DNA of 7,879 bases, from the NCBI GenBank assembly GCA_959599635.1, contig CAUGJN010000084.1:1-7879 (forward strand), written 5' to 3'. The first letter of the stretch is position 1. Each line of letters opens with the position of its first letter. Both the position numbers and the translations under genes were made by a program. The notes below the pieces were generated by a model, which had not been told where the DNA came from, made no database searches, and worked only from the letters and a program-made list of their open reading frames with translations. Below are positions 6,201 to 7,879 of the stretch, piece after piece. Origin of the DNA: an uncultured Collinsella sp. (lineage in GTDB: Bacteria > Actinomycetota > Coriobacteriia > Coriobacteriales > Coriobacteriaceae).

Positions 6201-7559
6201 TTACTCGTCCTTGGGCGCGGGGTGTTTGCAGACCACGCTCATGTAGATCATGCCGAGCACGGCCGCGGTGACAGAGCCGGCAAGAATGGCGGCCTTTGCG
6301 GCCAGAACCTCAAACTGGGCCGTCGGGAAGGCAAGGCCGCTAATGAGGATCGACATGGTAAAGCCGATACCGCCCAGAATGCCCACACCGGCAATCATGT
6401 GCCAGTTGACATTGCGCGGCAGCTCGCAGGCCCTAAGTTTAACCAGGGCAAACGTCATGCCAAAGATACCGATCGGCTTGCCCAGCAGCATGCCAAAGTA
6501 CACGCCGAGCGTCACCGGGTCGGTGAGCAGCGTGCTCATGTCCACGCCCACTAGGCGAACCTGTGCGTTCACGAACGCAAAGATCGGCAGGATCACAAAG
6601 TTGACCGGCGTGGAGATCAGACGCTCCATGCGGATGAGCGGCGGGGTCACGCGGTGCATGACGCGCTCGACCTTGGTAGTCGAGACGGTAAAGTCATGCT
6701 GGCCCAGGATGTGTGCCTCGTCATCGTAGCGGTCATCGAGCAGCGGCAGGCACTCGCCCAGCCAATCGGTGAGACTATCGAGCTTGACGCCGCACTTGGC
6801 CGGGATGGTGAAGGCCAGGATGACGCCGGCAAGCGTGGCATGTACGCCGCTCTTGAACATGCAGAACCACAACAGCAGACCCAGTACCGAATACGGGGCA
6901 AGGCGGTAATGCTGCGTCTTGTTGAGCCACACGAGTGCGCAGGTCACAAGCGCGGCGGCGCCCAACCAAAACGGATTGGGGCTCTGACCGTAGAAGATGG
7001 CGATAGCGGCGATGGAGATGAGGTCGTCGGCGATGGCGAGCGTCGAGAAGAACACGCGCACGCCGTTGGGCACGCGATTGCCCAAAAGCGACAGCACGCC
7101 CAGCGCAAAGGCAATATCGGTTGCCATGGGGATGGCCCAACCGTTGCGGGCGCCGGCATGGTTAAAGATCAGGTAGATGCAGGCGGGAACGACGACGCCG
7201 CCCACGGCCGCCAGCATGGGAAGCATGGCCTGACGCGGATTCTTGAGCTCGCCGACCGTCATCTCGTACTTAAGCTCAATGCCCACCAACAAAAAGAAAA
7301 TCGCCATGAGGAAGTCGTTGACGAAAAGCTCAACGGTGAGGCCAGCCGTCAAATGCCCCAGACCCACATACAGCGGGGTCTCCAAAAAGTGATGGATGGC
7401 CTCGTAGGCATCGGTATTGGCGCAGATGACGGCGGCGATGGCGGCGATGACCATGACGGCGGCGGAAATCGTGCCGTTCTCGGCGATGCGCTCCCAAATG
7501 TCGTGGCGCTCAAAACGCTTGCGCTCACGAACGTTGAACAGCTGCTCGGGTGCTGCCAT
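6201..7559 (-). CDS. nhaA: NhaA-family Na+/H+ antiporter
   Basis: Integral membrane antiporter that expels Na+ (or Li+) in exchange for H+, serving pH and sodium balance. The product is 452 residues against 388 in E. coli. Motifs include FLMAIFFLLVGIELKYE (83-99), PMATDIAFALGVLSLLG (144-160; Asp148, equivalent to E. coli Asp133), LAIADDLISI (174-183; Asp178 and Asp179, equivalent to the ion-binding Asp163/Asp164), SGVHATLAGV (237-246; His240 matches the position of His225), LLGKPIGI (358-365; Lys361, equivalent to Lys300) and GIGFTMS (397-403). The extra length is partly a charged loop at about 255-312 (DDRYDDEAHILGQHDF region) between late helices, plus a longer N-terminal tail. All catalytic residues are present. 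The ATG start has AAAGGAG 6 bases upstream. Its leader holds a strong terminator-like hairpin and other folded elements, described separately. Confidence 0.97.
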   Translation of the reverse strand: MAAPEQLFNVRERKRFERHDIWERIAENGTISAAVMVIAAIAAVICANTDAYEAIHHFLETPLYVGLGHLTAGLTVELFVNDFLMAIFFLLVGIELKYEMTVGELKNPRQAMLPMLAAVGGVVVPACIYLIFNHAGARNGWAIPMATDIAFALGVLSLLGNRVPNGVRVFFSTLAIADDLISIAAIAIFYGQSPNPFWLGAAALVTCALVWLNKTQHYRLAPYSVLGLLLWFCMFKSGVHATLAGVILAFTIPAKCGVKLDSLTDWLGECLPLLDDRYDDEAHILGQHDFTVSTTKVERVMHRVTPPLIRMERLISTPVNFVILPIFAFVNAQVRLVGVDMSTLLTDPVTLGVYFGMLLGKPIGIFGMTFALVKLRACELPRNVNWHMIAGVGILGGIGFTMSILISGLAFPTAQFEVLAAKAAILAGSVTAAVLGMIYMSVVCKHPAPKDE

Positions 7560-7573
7560 GGGCGGCTCCTTTC

Positions 7574-7589
7574 ACGGGATGGCTCCCGT
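7574..7589 (-). other. Stem-loop just before the nhaA ribosome-binding site
   Basis: On the minus strand ACGGGA and TCCCGT form a perfect 6-pair stem with a GCCA tetraloop. It ends one base before the AAAGGAG ribosome-binding site of nhaA. It may affect mRNA stability or ribosome loading. The tat operon leader has a similarly placed hairpin. Confidence 0.5.
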
Positions 7590-7592
7590 CTT

Positions 7593-7628
7593 AAAAAAGC
7601 ACGGCCCGCCCAAGTGGCGGCGCCGCGC
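7593..7628 (-). terminator. Intrinsic terminator / putative attenuator in the nhaA leader
   Basis: On the minus strand GCGCGGC-G-CCGCC pairs with GGCGG-GCCGTGC. This gives a 12-pair GC-rich stem with one bulged G, one G-U pair and an ACTTG loop, followed immediately by TTTTTT. It is oriented to stop transcription towards nhaA and ends 33 bases before the nhaA start codon. The gene upstream already has its own terminator at 7768-7807, so this second one is not needed for that gene. It more likely acts as an attenuator of nhaA or as the 3' end of a small RNA. Confidence 0.8.
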
Positions 7629-7675
7629 TCTAACGTATTACGCTTGCATCTAGCCTACCCTGCACGACAAGCACG

Positions 7676-7740
7676 CAGGCGTGGCCGAAAAGCGGAACCA
7701 CAGGTTGAACATTATTTGCTCAACGGCGCGGGCACGCCTG
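7676..7740 (-). other. Candidate structured leader RNA upstream of nhaA
   Basis: Read on the minus strand, an 8-base perfect inverted repeat (CAGGCGTG at 7733-7740, CACGCCTG at 7676-7683) can close a 65-base element. Inside are a 7-pair hairpin GTTGAGC/GTTCAAC with an AT-only loop (7704-7724, one G-U pair) and a small CCG/CGG hairpin with a CTTTT loop (7685-7695). The small hairpin could extend through GTGG/CCAC (7681-7701) at the expense of the closing stem, so two alternative folds exist. It lies between two terminators, upstream of the second one. I cannot match it to a known riboswitch by eye. No convincing promoter is visible in the interval, so where the transcript begins is unknown. 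Confidence 0.4.
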
Positions 7741-7767
7741 TCCAAGAGACGACGCGGCGCCGTGCAC

Positions 7768-7807
7768 AAAAAACGACCGGAGCGCGGGGCGTCCGCGATC
7801 CGGTCGT
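7768..7807 (-). terminator. Intrinsic terminator of the right-edge gene
   Basis: The minus strand forms ACGACCGGA/TCCGGTCGT (9 pairs) continued by CGCGG/CCGCG after a mismatch, and then TTTTTT. It lies about 20 bases after the stop codon of the right-edge gene and is a textbook intrinsic terminator. Confidence 0.93.
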
Positions 7808-7827
7808 CGGTGTTAGGTCAAAAGAAC

Positions 7828-7879
7828 CTAGCAGGCGGCCATGATGGGGGCAGCGACCTGCTTCTTACGGGAGAGGACG
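7828..7879 (-). CDS. C-terminal fragment of an unidentified protein (partial at right edge)
   Basis: The last 16 codons of a minus-strand reading frame enter from the right edge and end at a TAG (7828-7830). The visible tail reads VLSRKKQVAAPIMAAC. It is too short to identify. It is supported as a real gene end by the strong intrinsic terminator that follows within about 20 bases and by codon usage like the neighbours. The basic RKK followed by a short hydrophobic tail gives no reliable function. Confidence 0.6.
   Translation of the reverse strand, partial: VLSRKKQVAAPIMAAC

Noticed and set aside
7560..7767. Assigning the nhaA leader to a named Na+ or Li+ riboswitch class
   Set aside because: I cannot verify the consensus bases of those classes by eye, so only a candidate structured leader is reported.
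6654..7844. Long plus-strand open frame (396 codons) opposite nhaA and its leader
   Set aside because: It is a mirror of nhaA coding sequence, low in hydrophobic order, and it runs through two terminator hairpins.
1..7879. CRISPR arrays, tRNA or rRNA genes, insertion sequences, prophage genes
   Set aside because: No regularly spaced repeats, no recognisable tRNA arms, no transposase or integrase frames and no terminal inverted repeats with target duplications were seen.

Overview
The window is GC-rich (roughly 60% by eye), tightly packed bacterial DNA, with nearly all genes on the minus strand. Several features fit a Coriobacteriia actinobacterium, with Collinsella or a close relative as my best guess: the codon usage, the tat-hyp gene order, a subgroup Ic-like aspartate aminotransferase and an archaeal-flavoured type IA topoisomerase. 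That placement is inference from style and gene content; no marker gene proves it.

Layout, left to right. Positions 1-1325 (minus) hold the N-terminal two thirds or so of a type IA DNA topoisomerase whose end lies beyond the left edge. Positions 1380-3872 (minus) are a compact operon read as tatA/B, tatC, hypA, hypB, probably continuing into the topoisomerase gene. Positions 4025-4339 (minus) encode a small STAS-domain anti-sigma-factor antagonist, and 4406-5710 (minus) a PLP-dependent aminotransferase. A 149-base divergent intergenic region separates the aminotransferase from an 84-residue plus-strand gene (5860-6114). That gene converges on nhaA (6201-7559, minus), and the two share a bidirectional terminator. 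The last 16 codons of another minus-strand gene enter at the right edge (7828-7879) and are followed by a strong intrinsic terminator.

How the genes work together. The tat-hyp operon joins a TatA/B-TatC export machine, which moves folded proteins, to HypA and HypB, which load nickel into [NiFe] hydrogenases. The Tat pathway is the known export route for folded, cofactor-loaded hydrogenases, so the coupling makes functional sense. It is tight at the sequence level: tatC starts on the stop codon of tatA/B, and the ribosome-binding site of hypA lies in the last codons of tatC.

The least expected structure is upstream of nhaA. After the terminator of the upstream gene there are about 140 bases that can fold into a branched RNA. 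Next comes a second strong intrinsic terminator (7593-7628) ending only 33 bases before the nhaA start codon. No room for a promoter remains after it, so nhaA transcription apparently has to pass it. This arrangement suggests a transcription attenuator or riboswitch-like leader controlling an ion antiporter, or alternatively a small RNA gene.
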